Source of the DNA: an uncultured Erysipelotrichaceae bacterium
GTDB taxonomy: Bacteria; Bacillota_I; Bacilli_A; RF39; UBA660
Reading direction: 5' to 3'
Assembly: GCA_902773365.1 (NCBI GenBank)
Contig: CACYEG010000096.1
Location: forward strand, 1-5,125
Length of the DNA: 5,125 nt
Positions 1-5,109 of the stretch are shown here, one piece after another (positions within the stretch are counted from its first letter, which is position 1; the number at the start of each line of letters is the position of its first letter). A model generated the notes under the pieces. That model had not been told where the DNA came from. It searched no databases and was given only the letters and a program-made list of their open reading frames with translations. Position numbers and translations under genes: made by a program.

Positions 1-1
1 T

Positions 2-34
2 CTTGCAGAAAAGGCATCTGATTATCGTTTATAA
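2..34 (+). CDS. Possible C-terminal end of an upstream gene (partial)
   Basis: The reading frame starting at base 2 is open from the window edge and reads LAEKASDYRL before a TAA stop. A terminator-like hairpin begins about 20 bases after that stop, which is the expected geometry for the end of a gene. Ten residues are too few to assign a family. A second + frame is open over the same stretch, so this is inferred from the stop-then-terminator arrangement only. Confidence 0.25.
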   Translation, partial: LAEKASDYRL

Positions 35-52
35 ATTTATACCAATGATTTT

Positions 53-80
53 AAATACTTCGAATATGAAGTTTTTTCTT
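53..80 (+). terminator. Weak intrinsic terminator
   Basis: ACTTC (57-61) pairs with GAAGT (68-72) around the loop GAATAT. The stem can be extended by three A-T pairs past one mismatch. A T-rich tract (TTTTTTCTTTT) follows directly. It would end a + strand gene entering from the left. The stem is short, so the call is moderate. Confidence 0.45.
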
Positions 81-101
81 TTGTAAAATTGATGATATAA
101 T
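73..101 (+). promoter_or_regulatory. Extended -10 promoter of the DUF1848 gene
   Basis: A perfect TATAAT (96-101) is preceded by TG at 93-94, giving the TGN extended -10 element. At a 17-bp spacing the -35 position reads TTTTTC, a poor match, which the extended -10 would compensate for. Predicted transcription start is near base 108, leaving a leader of about 27 nt. The -35 region lies in the T tract of the preceding terminator. Confidence 0.6.
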
Positions 102-119
102 AGTGAAAATAGATTTAAT

Positions 120-127
120 GGAAGTGA
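120..127 (+). promoter_or_regulatory. Ribosome binding site fixing a GTG start
   Basis: GGAAGTGA is a strong Shine-Dalgarno sequence with 7 nt to the GTG at 135. The nearby ATGs at 118 and 127 share a frame that meets TGA at 136, so they cannot start the gene. The N-terminus from the GTG matches the usual DUF1848 beginning. Confidence 0.7.
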
Positions 128-134
128 TGGTAAA

Positions 135-1025
135 GTGATTCTAAATATAAGTGGTAGAACAGATATTGTTGCATATTACACAGATTGGCTAATGAACCGC
201 TTAAAAGAAGGCTTCATAGATGTAAGAAATCCATTTAATCCGAAATTAGTAAGTAGAATAATGCTAGAAGATGTCGATTTACTATTTTTTTGTACTAAGA
301 ACCCAATACCGATATTAGATAAGCTTAAATATATCGATAAAAAAGTCTACTTTCATATAACACTAACTCCATATAAAAAAGATATCGAACCGAATGTTCC
401 ACCTAAAAAAGACGTTATTGATGCTATTAAAAAGTTATCGAGTCTTATAGGTAAAGAAAATATCGTAATAAGATATGATCCGATATTTATAAGTGAAAAA
501 TATAACATGGATTATCATATAAAAGCGTTTGATAGAATATGTGAATTATTAGATGGTTACGTCAGTAAAATATTAATTCACTTCATAGATAACTATAAAA
601 ATGTAAGAAAAAATTACAAGGTGTTAAAATATAGAGAATTATGTGAAGATGACTATAGAGTTATTGGCACATCGTTTAGTAAAAGTGCTAAAAAGCACAA
701 TATCGAAGTACATACATGTAACGAAGCTAATGACTTATGTAAATATGGATTTGTAAAAGATGATTGTCTATCGAAAGAATTAGCATATAAATTAACAGGT
801 AAAGAGTATAAGAAAAAATGGACAGCTAGAAAAGACTTACTATGTAACTGCATCGAAATGGTCGATATTGGAGCGTTTAACACCTGTAAGCATTTCTGCA
901 AGTACTGCTATGCTAATTATGATGAAAAAAAAGTAAATACTAATTACGATAAACATAATCCAAACTCATCATTATTAATTGGTAAATTAAAGGATGAGGA
1001 CACTATAAAAATAAGAAAAAATTAG
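135..1025 (+). CDS. DUF1848 family protein with C-terminal Fe-S-type cysteine cluster
   Basis: Full-length member (296 aa) of DUF1848 (PF08902), a bacterial and archaeal family of unknown function. The N-terminus ISGRTDIVAYY, the segment RNPFNPKLVSRI (31-42), TKNPIP (54-59), TLTPYKKDIEPNVP (76-89), and RYDPI (113-117) are family signatures. The C-terminal part carries C195, C211, C237, C239 and a CxxxCxxC cluster (C251, C255, C258) in the context NTCKHFCKYCYAN, followed by HNPNSSLL (274-281). The cysteine spacing resembles the 4Fe-4S-binding motif of radical-SAM proteins, but it sits at the C-terminus instead of the N-terminus. A cytoplasmic Fe-S protein is inferred; the reaction is unknown. 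No signal peptide or membrane segment is visible. The GTG start is set by the ribosome binding site at 120-127. The gene has its own promoter and looks monocistronic, since the next reading frame downstream is degenerate. Confidence 0.9.
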   Translation: MILNISGRTDIVAYYTDWLMNRLKEGFIDVRNPFNPKLVSRIMLEDVDLLFFCTKNPIPILDKLKYIDKKVYFHITLTPYKKDIEPNVPPKKDVIDAIKKLSSLIGKENIVIRYDPIFISEKYNMDYHIKAFDRICELLDGYVSKILIHFIDNYKNVRKNYKVLKYRELCEDDYRVIGTSFSKSAKKHNIEVHTCNEANDLCKYGFVKDDCLSKELAYKLTGKEYKKKWTARKDLLCNCIEMVDIGAFNTCKHFCKYCYANYDEKKVNTNYDKHNPNSSLLIGKLKDEDTIKIRKN

Positions 1026-1057
1026 TATAAACAAAGAGATATGCTTCTATTATAATA

Positions 1058-1276
1058 ATGTGTTTAGTTAGTCTACTTGGTTTAACAGGCTGTAAAAACA
1101 AAACAGCAAATCAGTTTAAATCAAAAGTTGAAAGCACGGGGTTACTTACTACTGATGTGACTACTCAGTATAGCGAATATGAATATATCAAAGAAGCCAC
1201 AGTTGCACTTAAGGAAGATGAATACCAAGTTGAATTTTACATAGTTAAAAATATAGTAAAAGACTTAGGATATTAA
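1058..1276 (+). pseudogene. Truncated lipoprotein remnant
   Basis: From ATG 1058 the 72-aa product begins MCLVSLLGLTGCKNK, with a lipobox LTGC at residues 9-12. This is only 11 residues before the lipid-modified cysteine, with no positive n-region. Reading the same frame upstream gives TKRYASIII directly before that Met, exactly the charged n-region and hydrophobic core that are missing. The frame is closed by TAA at 1028-1030 and contains no ATG, GTG or TTG there. ATG 1058 also lacks a Shine-Dalgarno sequence at proper spacing; AAAGAG at 1033-1038 is too far. The mature part (FKSKVESTGLLTTDVT...EATVALKEDEYQVEFYIV) has the character of small Bacillota lipoproteins, which I recall as roughly twice this length. 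It stops soon after the EFYIV strand, inside a terminator. I infer a decayed gene that lost its start, perhaps through a small deletion, and its 3' half. A weakly expressed short peptide cannot be excluded. Confidence 0.5.
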
Positions 1277-1306
1277 AAGAAACAATCGGTTAAATTGTTT
1301 CTTTTT
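1275..1306. terminator. Bidirectional intrinsic terminator between convergent genes
   Basis: AAAAGAAACAAT (1275-1286) pairs perfectly over 12 bp with ATTGTTTCTTTT (1294-1305) around the 7-nt loop CGGTTAA. T-rich sequence follows on both strands. It overlaps the stop codons of the lipoprotein remnant on the + strand and the glutamine amidotransferase on the minus strand, so it can serve both. Its core is nearly the same as the terminator at 3985-4011. Confidence 0.8.
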
Positions 1307-2042
1307 AATTACTGTCCTTCCTTTTTTTGGCTTCACTTATTAAAGCTTCAAATAGATGATTATCCTCTTCTAACTCTGGATGCCATTGAACTCCAACAAT
1401 AAAAAGTTTTTCATCTTTGTATTCTATTCCCTCTATCACATTGTCTTTTTTGGCACTTACAACTACCCTATCACCTAAAAGATTTACTCTGTATCGATGT
1501 AGACTAATAACCTTTCTTTTTGAAGTCTCAAATATGCTAGATAATCGTGTTTTTTCTTTGATATTGACAATATGAGAGTTAATATCGTAATTGTGAATCG
1601 TTATTTTTTCTTTATAATGGTTTTCAACAGGTAAAACAAACATATATTTTTGCTTTTTTATCTCCTCATATTTGGCTCTAATATTTTCGCTATTGACTAC
1701 TCGCTCATTTTCGATTAATAACTTTTCCAAAAACGAGTACACTGCGATAGTTTGCATTCCAAGACATATTCCCAATAATGGCTTATTATTTTTTATACAA
1801 TAATTAACTATATCTAAAAGGAATGGTTCTATTTTTTTGCCACCGCCGATAATAAAAGCATCGCATAATTTTAAACTCTCATAATCAATTTTTTTATCAT
1901 TTAACATAATTCCAACTGGTATAGCTTTAGAATCATATACCTTATCAATTATACGTTCAGTATATAAGTGTGCCCTACCGTAGGGATTGTCAACTTCCGA
2001 TTCGTTTTCATATATTTGGGGTAAAATGCCAACTTTTATCAT
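1305..2042 (-). CDS. Class I glutamine amidotransferase / gamma-glutamyl-GABA hydrolase-like (peptidase C26)
   Basis: Cytoplasmic 245-aa enzyme of the class I glutamine amidotransferase fold, closest in layout to the stand-alone PuuD-like hydrolases (peptidase C26), which cleave gamma-glutamyl amide bonds. Visible landmarks in order are IGGGKKIEPF (65-74, the oxyanion/GGxDVxP region), GICLGMQ (91-97) with nucleophile C93, and GVQWHPE (217-223) with H221 and E223 completing the triad. Length is normal for the family. Two family motifs are altered. The GG-D-P segment has KK in place of the usual D/V, and the NSxHxQ loop reads ISLHRYR (179-185), keeping H182 but losing the Asn and Gln. The substrate may therefore differ from gamma-glutamyl-GABA. 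ATG 2042 has a GGAGA ribosome binding site 6 nt upstream (2049-2053 on the minus strand). It is transcribed alone, divergent from the YibE/F pair, and ends in the shared terminator. Confidence 0.85.
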   Translation of the reverse strand: MIKVGILPQIYENESEVDNPYGRAHLYTERIIDKVYDSKAIPVGIMLNDKKIDYESLKLCDAFIIGGGKKIEPFLLDIVNYCIKNNKPLLGICLGMQTIAVYSFLEKLLIENERVVNSENIRAKYEEIKKQKYMFVLPVENHYKEKITIHNYDINSHIVNIKEKTRLSSIFETSKRKVISLHRYRVNLLGDRVVVSAKKDNVIEGIEYKDEKLFIVGVQWHPELEEDNHLFEALISEAKKRKDSN

Positions 2043-2063
2043 ACAGCTTCTCCATTCATAATT

Positions 2064-2092
2064 AGTATAACATAGTTTTTGTAGAAAAAATC
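2064..2092 (-). promoter_or_regulatory. Promoter of the glutamine amidotransferase gene
   Basis: On the minus strand TATACT (2064-2069) is preceded by TGT (2070-2072), giving an extended -10. At 17-bp spacing the -35 position reads GATTTT (2087-2092), a weak match. The promoter shares its -35 region with the divergent promoter of the YibE gene. Confidence 0.5.
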
Positions 2093-2110
2093 ATTTTATT
2101 TTTGTATAAT
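2082..2110 (+). promoter_or_regulatory. Promoter of the yibE/yibF-type operon
   Basis: TAGAAA (2082-2087, four of six bases of TTGACA) lies 17 bp ahead of a perfect TATAAT (2105-2110). The start point would be near 2117, with a short leader before the AGGTGA ribosome binding site at 2129-2134. Its -35 hexamer touches that of the opposite promoter. Confidence 0.6.
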
Positions 2111-2138
2111 TGTACATAGAATTTGCACAGGTGATTAT

Positions 2139-3227
2139 ATGAAGAAAATTAATTATAAATTGGTAATACTATTTATCATTTCTTTAGCAATAATTATTTT
2201 TGGTTTTGTAAATTACTCATTATATAAAACTCCAATACTTAAGGTTAATACCGTGGTTAATAGTAAACTTAATGAGTCATCGAAGGAAACCCACTATTCA
2301 CAAAAAATAACCGGTACTATCATGAATGGAAAATACAAGGGCAAAACTTTGAAGGCTACTAATAGATATTCCAGTTCACTAGTCTATGACGATAAAATTA
2401 GTAAGGGAGATGAAATATTTGTAGAATTATCACAAGATGGATCATCTATATTGGGTATTACTGGTATTAAAAGAGATAAATATTTAATAGTACTAGCAGT
2501 TATTTTTGTCGATTTATTAATATTAATTGGCGGAAAAAAGGGAATAAAAACTTTAATTAGTTTAGTATTTAATGTGGGAATATCATCTCTTGCAATAATC
2601 CTATACGTAAATAACTATTTCAAAATAAACTTATTAGCAATGTATTTAGTTGTTTCAGTAATATTCATTATCGTATCACTATTTATTACAAACGGTAGAA
2701 GCAAAAAAACTTTAGCAGCGATTTTATCGGCCATATGTGCTTTAATACTTTCATTTGGATTATCATTTATATTAATTAAGTTAAATGAGAAACGAATATA
2801 TATTTGGTCTTTAGAATATATAGAGGCAATATATGATTATAGTAACTATTTATATGTAAGTGTTCTTTTATGTGGATTAGGAGCGGTGATGGATATATCT
2901 ATCACTATATCTTCAGCACTGAATGAATTAATTGAAAAGAACTCTAAAATATCAAAAAGTGCTTTAATCAAATCTGGTAAAATAATATCTAAAGATATAG
3001 TAGGCACTATGATAAACGTCATGTTATTTACTTGTTATACGTCAGTTATTCCAACTGTGATACTTGCTTCTAAAAACAGTATGCCGATAATTAAAGCCCT
3101 CGAATTTTATGGAGGATTAGAACTAACAATCGTATTGTGCAATTGCGTCGGCATTGTCTTGACTATTCCAGTATCATTATTTATTTCTATAATGATTTTA
3201 AATAAGAAAAAAGGAAGTGTAGAATAA
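2139..3227 (+). CDS. YibE/F family membrane protein (YibE-like)
   Basis: A 362-aa integral membrane protein of the YibE/F family (PF07907), named after Lactococcus lactis YibE and YibF; function unknown. It has one N-terminal membrane segment (about 8-27), then an extracytoplasmic domain (about 30-113) containing GTIMNGKYKGKTLKATN. About seven further helices follow (115-131, 137-157, 163-184, 191-214, 235-258, 288-310, 326-354). Family signatures are GGKKGIKTLISL (131-142), TNGRSKKTLAAIL (184-196), GAVMDISITISSALNEL (248-264) and GKIISKDIVGTMINVMLF (280-297). Length is normal. ATG 2139 has AGGTGA 4 nt upstream. Its stop codon overlaps the start of the second family member in TAATG, so the two are probably translated together and act as a complex. 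Transport has been suggested by the architecture only. Confidence 0.85.
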   Translation: MKKINYKLVILFIISLAIIIFGFVNYSLYKTPILKVNTVVNSKLNESSKETHYSQKITGTIMNGKYKGKTLKATNRYSSSLVYDDKISKGDEIFVELSQDGSSILGITGIKRDKYLIVLAVIFVDLLILIGGKKGIKTLISLVFNVGISSLAIILYVNNYFKINLLAMYLVVSVIFIIVSLFITNGRSKKTLAAILSAICALILSFGLSFILIKLNEKRIYIWSLEYIEAIYDYSNYLYVSVLLCGLGAVMDISITISSALNELIEKNSKISKSALIKSGKIISKDIVGTMINVMLFTCYTSVIPTVILASKNSMPIIKALEFYGGLELTIVLCNCVGIVLTIPVSLFISIMILNKKKGSVE

Positions 3228-3961
3228 TGAATAAATTGCTTTTTTTATTATTATTTATTCTATTGTTAACAGTCGGTAAAAAAAGAGGCGCTAAAACTTT
3301 CTTTACTTTTTTAACATGTATGGCATTGATAGTCATCTATATTGTGTTTATGAGGTTTGGATTAAATGCAATAGTAATGGCTTTTATTACTACTATACTT
3401 GCTAGTTTAATATCGTTGTTCTTTTTAAATGGATATAGTATTAAAACTAAGGCTGCATTTATAAGTGTAATGCTTGTACAGATAGTAGCATTTATACTTA
3501 TCTATATAGTTACTAAATCTGCAAGTATTGGTGCTTTTGGCGAAGAGTCCTTAGAAGTTATAGCAGGGTTTAATTATGATATCAATTATAATATGAACGA
3601 TGTGTTAATCGGAATGTATTTAGTAAGTATTGTCGGTACTGTAATAGATACTTCTATTTCGGTTTCTACTGCGATGAATGAAGTTTATGAGAATAATCCT
3701 AAATTAAAAGAGAAAGAGCTTTTAAAATCAGGACTAAATATCGGTGGCGATATACTAAGTACGACAATTAATACTTTGTATTTTGCATTAATTAGTGGTT
3801 TTATAGGTTTTTCTATGTGGCATAGAGGAATGCCGTTGGAACAGATGATTAATTATAAGTTGTTTGTAAAAGCCTTAATACAGGCTTTAACGGCTTTTAT
3901 CGCATCGGTACTAATTATACCTGTAACCGCCTATATAACTTCAAAAATGCTAACTAAATAA
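3227..3961 (+). CDS. YibE/F family membrane protein (YibF-like)
   Basis: A 244-aa, almost entirely membrane-embedded partner of the preceding protein. About seven helices are visible (2-17, 21-42, 46-66, 73-96, 128-148, 176-198, 212-238), without the N-terminal extracytoplasmic domain of its neighbour. It carries the same hallmark block: GTVIDTSISVSTAMNEVYE (137-155), then KSGLNIGGDILSTTINTLYFA (167-187), matching GAVMDISITISSALNEL and the following SGKIISKDIVGTMIN block of the upstream protein. The two are thus paralogues within one operon. KKRGAKTFFTF (18-28) corresponds to the neighbour's KKGIKTLISL. The ATG overlaps the upstream TAA (TAATG), with an AAGGAAGTG ribosome binding site at 3211-3219 inside the end of the upstream gene. 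A strong terminator follows 23 bases after the stop. Function is unknown; a heteromeric membrane complex is inferred from coupling. Confidence 0.85.
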   Translation: MNKLLFLLLFILLLTVGKKRGAKTFFTFLTCMALIVIYIVFMRFGLNAIVMAFITTILASLISLFFLNGYSIKTKAAFISVMLVQIVAFILIYIVTKSASIGAFGEESLEVIAGFNYDINYNMNDVLIGMYLVSIVGTVIDTSISVSTAMNEVYENNPKLKEKELLKSGLNIGGDILSTTINTLYFALISGFIGFSMWHRGMPLEQMINYKLFVKALIQALTAFIASVLIIPVTAYITSKMLTK

Positions 3962-3984
3962 TAAAATACACATAATATATGGCG

Positions 3985-4011
3985 AAAAAGAAACAATTGT
4001 TTCTTTTTTTT
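3985..4011 (+). terminator. Strong intrinsic terminator of the YibE/F operon
   Basis: AAAAAGAAACAA (3985-3996) and TTGTTTCTTTTT (3997-4008) form a perfect palindrome; the hairpin would have a small CAATTG tip. An eight-base T run ends it (4004-4011). The AAAGAAACAA/TTGTTTCTTT core repeats that of the terminator at 1275-1306. It insulates the next operon, whose promoter begins 11 bases later. Confidence 0.85.
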
Positions 4012-4021
4012 ATAAATTATG

Positions 4022-4050
4022 TTGACAAATATATCGTATTGCGATATATT
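4022..4050 (+). promoter_or_regulatory. Strong promoter of the padR-DUF2812 operon
   Basis: A consensus -35 TTGACA (4022-4027), 17-bp spacer and -10 TATATT (4045-4050). Transcription would start near 4057, leaving a leader of only about 14 nt. The spacer and -10 are covered by a perfect inverted repeat, so a bound repressor would occlude RNA polymerase. Confidence 0.8.
4028..4050. promoter_or_regulatory. Predicted PadR operator 1
   Basis: AATATATCG (4028-4036) and CGATATATT (4042-4050) are perfect 9-bp inverted arms around TATTG. The repeat spans the promoter spacer and the -10 hexamer. PadR proteins are dimers that often repress their own promoters through such repeats, and the gene immediately downstream encodes one. 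The dyad is seen directly; binding is inferred. Confidence 0.65.
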
Positions 4051-4072
4051 ATGCATCGGGAGGCGATATATT
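4050..4072. promoter_or_regulatory. Predicted PadR operator 2, overlapping RBS and start codon
   Basis: TATGCATCG (4050-4058) matches the left arm of operator 1 at six of nine bases, and CGATATATT (4064-4072) is identical to its right arm. The spacer is again 5 bp (GGAGG) and is itself the Shine-Dalgarno sequence. The offset from operator 1 is exactly 22 bp, about two helical turns. The right arm runs into the TTG start codon. Confidence 0.5.
4058..4063 (+). promoter_or_regulatory. Ribosome binding site fixing a TTG start
   Basis: GGGAGG with a 7-nt gap to TTG 4071. There is no in-frame ATG before residue 27 of the product, which would remove the start of the winged-helix domain, so the TTG is the likely start. 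Confidence 0.75.
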
Positions 4073-4379
4073 GAATACACAACCATTGACTGAATCACTT
4101 TACTATATACTACTATCGGTTAAAGTACCCAACCATGGATATGGAATTATGGAAAACATAAAGACCATGACAAATGGACGTATCAACATGGGAGCAGGAA
4201 CATTGTATGGCGCAATCAATATACTTTTAGATAAAAATTATATTAAGCTTTATAGTGAAGAAAAAGATTCCAGAAGAAAAAAAGAATACGTTATCACTGA
4301 ATTAGGAGAACTTATACTAAAAAAAGAAATCACTCGTCTTGAAGAATTAATTAAAAATGGAAAGGAACAGTTAAAATGA
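4071..4379 (+). CDS. PadR family transcriptional regulator
   Basis: A 102-aa winged helix-turn-helix repressor of the PadR family (PF03551), short PadR-s2 type. Helix 1 TESLYYILLSV (7-17) leads into the family mark HGYGIMENI (22-30). The recognition region is GAGTLYGAINILLDKNYI (41-58), and the wing is SRRKKEYVIT (67-76) followed by GELIL. A basic and acidic C-terminal helix (about 78-101) would provide the dimer contact. The TTG start is supported by GGGAGG 7 nt upstream. It is the first gene of a two-gene operon and overlaps the next by ATGA. The paired dyads over its promoter and start codon suggest that it represses its own operon until an unknown ligand, often a drug or cell-envelope stress in this family, releases it. 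The ligand cannot be read from the sequence. Confidence 0.9.
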   Translation: MNTQPLTESLYYILLSVKVPNHGYGIMENIKTMTNGRINMGAGTLYGAINILLDKNYIKLYSEEKDSRRKKEYVITELGELILKKEITRLEELIKNGKEQLK

Positions 4380-4876
4380 TTAAATTTAGATTCTATTATG
4401 ACAAAGATAAAGAAGAACAGTTTTTAAATAGTATGTCTGAACGTGGTTATGCAATGAAAAAATTCATTCTTGGCTTTCATATATTTGAAAAGACAGAACC
4501 AAATAAGTATACATATCGGGTAGATTTAATTAGTAATAAGAAAATGAAAGAACTTCATGACTATATATTATTAATTGAAGAAACGGGTGCTGAATATGTT
4601 CAAAGATGGGGAATGTGGGTCTATTTTAGAAAAAAAGGAAATTTTGAACTTTACACTGATATTGACAGCCAAATTGACCTTTACCAAAGGATAAGAGCTA
4701 CATTTGGATATATGACGGTAGTAGAACTTGGTTGTCTAATAATGGAGATAAACGCCATGAATTATAGTAAGATTGCACTTTATTTCTTTGTATTTATACT
4801 AATTATAATATTGGCTCTTACTTATCAGATATATAAGTGTACTAAAAAAATTAATTATTTAAAAATTAAAAAATAA
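4376..4876 (+). CDS. DUF2812 domain membrane protein
   Basis: A 166-aa protein with an N-terminal cytoplasmic DUF2812 domain (about 1-105) and a C-terminal membrane anchor. Family marks are FYYDKDKEEQFLNSMSERGY (6-25), the NKYTYRVDL segment (43-51), EETGAEYVQRWGMWVYFRKK (68-87) and FELYTDIDSQI (90-100). The last third has a strongly hydrophobic helix at 132-152 and a weaker candidate at 111-127 that contains Glu117 and Glu124. The basic tail KCTKKINYLKIKK would face the cytoplasm. The ATG overlaps the padR stop (ATGA), with GGAAAGGAA upstream, so translation is coupled. DUF2812 proteins commonly sit beside PadR regulators in Bacillota and may act as partner or sensor of the regulator. The function is unknown. 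A terminator begins at the stop codon. Confidence 0.85.
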   Translation: MIKFRFYYDKDKEEQFLNSMSERGYAMKKFILGFHIFEKTEPNKYTYRVDLISNKKMKELHDYILLIEETGAEYVQRWGMWVYFRKKGNFELYTDIDSQIDLYQRIRATFGYMTVVELGCLIMEINAMNYSKIALYFFVFILIIILALTYQIYKCTKKINYLKIKK

Positions 4877-4900
4877 ATCAGCATAAACACTGATTTTTTT
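4875..4900 (+). terminator. Intrinsic terminator of the padR-DUF2812 operon
   Basis: AAATCAG (4875-4881) pairs with CTGATTT (4890-4896) around the 8-nt loop CATAAACA. A seven-base T run (4894-4900) follows. The hairpin overlaps the stop codon of the DUF2812 gene. Confidence 0.75.
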
Positions 4901-4985
4901 GATGTAGTAAACATTAATTATGCTAATTTAAAACATAATAAAAATGGTAAGGTTAAAGGGCCAAGCTACAAAGACATCGAGTTAT

Positions 4986-5019
4986 AAAAGCATTAAGTTT
5001 ACGAAATTTAAGGCTTTTT
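4986..5019. repeat. Imperfect hairpin, possibly terminator-like
   Basis: AAAAGC (4986-4991) pairs with GCTTTT (5013-5018). After one A/G mismatch, TTAAGTTT (4993-5000) pairs with AAATTTAA (5004-5011), with one G-U pair and a 3-nt loop ACG. The 14-bp stem ends in a T run, but most of those T bases lie within the stem. No gene is clearly attached to it on either strand. Confidence 0.4.
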
Positions 5020-5075
5020 AATATAAAACTTTATAATTGTTAGAGCAAGTACTTCCAAGCCTGACTACAGACAAA

Positions 5076-5109
5076 ATAAAAACTTACGAACTTTATAGGT
5101 TCGTAAGTT
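5076..5109 (-). terminator. Intrinsic terminator for a minus-strand gene beyond the right edge
   Basis: AACTTACGAAC (5081-5091) and GTTCGTAAGTT (5099-5109) form a perfect 11-bp stem with a 7-nt loop. On the minus strand the stem is followed by TTTTTATTTTG, while the + strand has no T tract, so it points leftward. One minus-strand frame entering from the edge ends in TGA (5116-5114) four bases before the stem, a typical gene end, although only three codons of it lie in the window. Confidence 0.6.

Noticed and set aside
653..901. Minus-strand open frame of 82 codons
   Set aside because: It lies wholly inside the DUF1848 gene, antisense to its conserved cysteine-rich C-terminus. It has no recognisable domain, so it is a shadow.
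1051..1056. Perfect TATAAT just before ATG 1058
   Set aside because: A start of transcription from it would fall after the ATG, and no -35 is evident. In this AT-rich stretch it is most likely part of the old signal-peptide coding sequence.
1973..1985. GC-rich palindrome CCCTA-CCG-TAGGG
   Set aside because: It is inside the amidotransferase coding sequence (residues NPYGRAH) and has no T tract or promoter next to it. Codon choice explains it.
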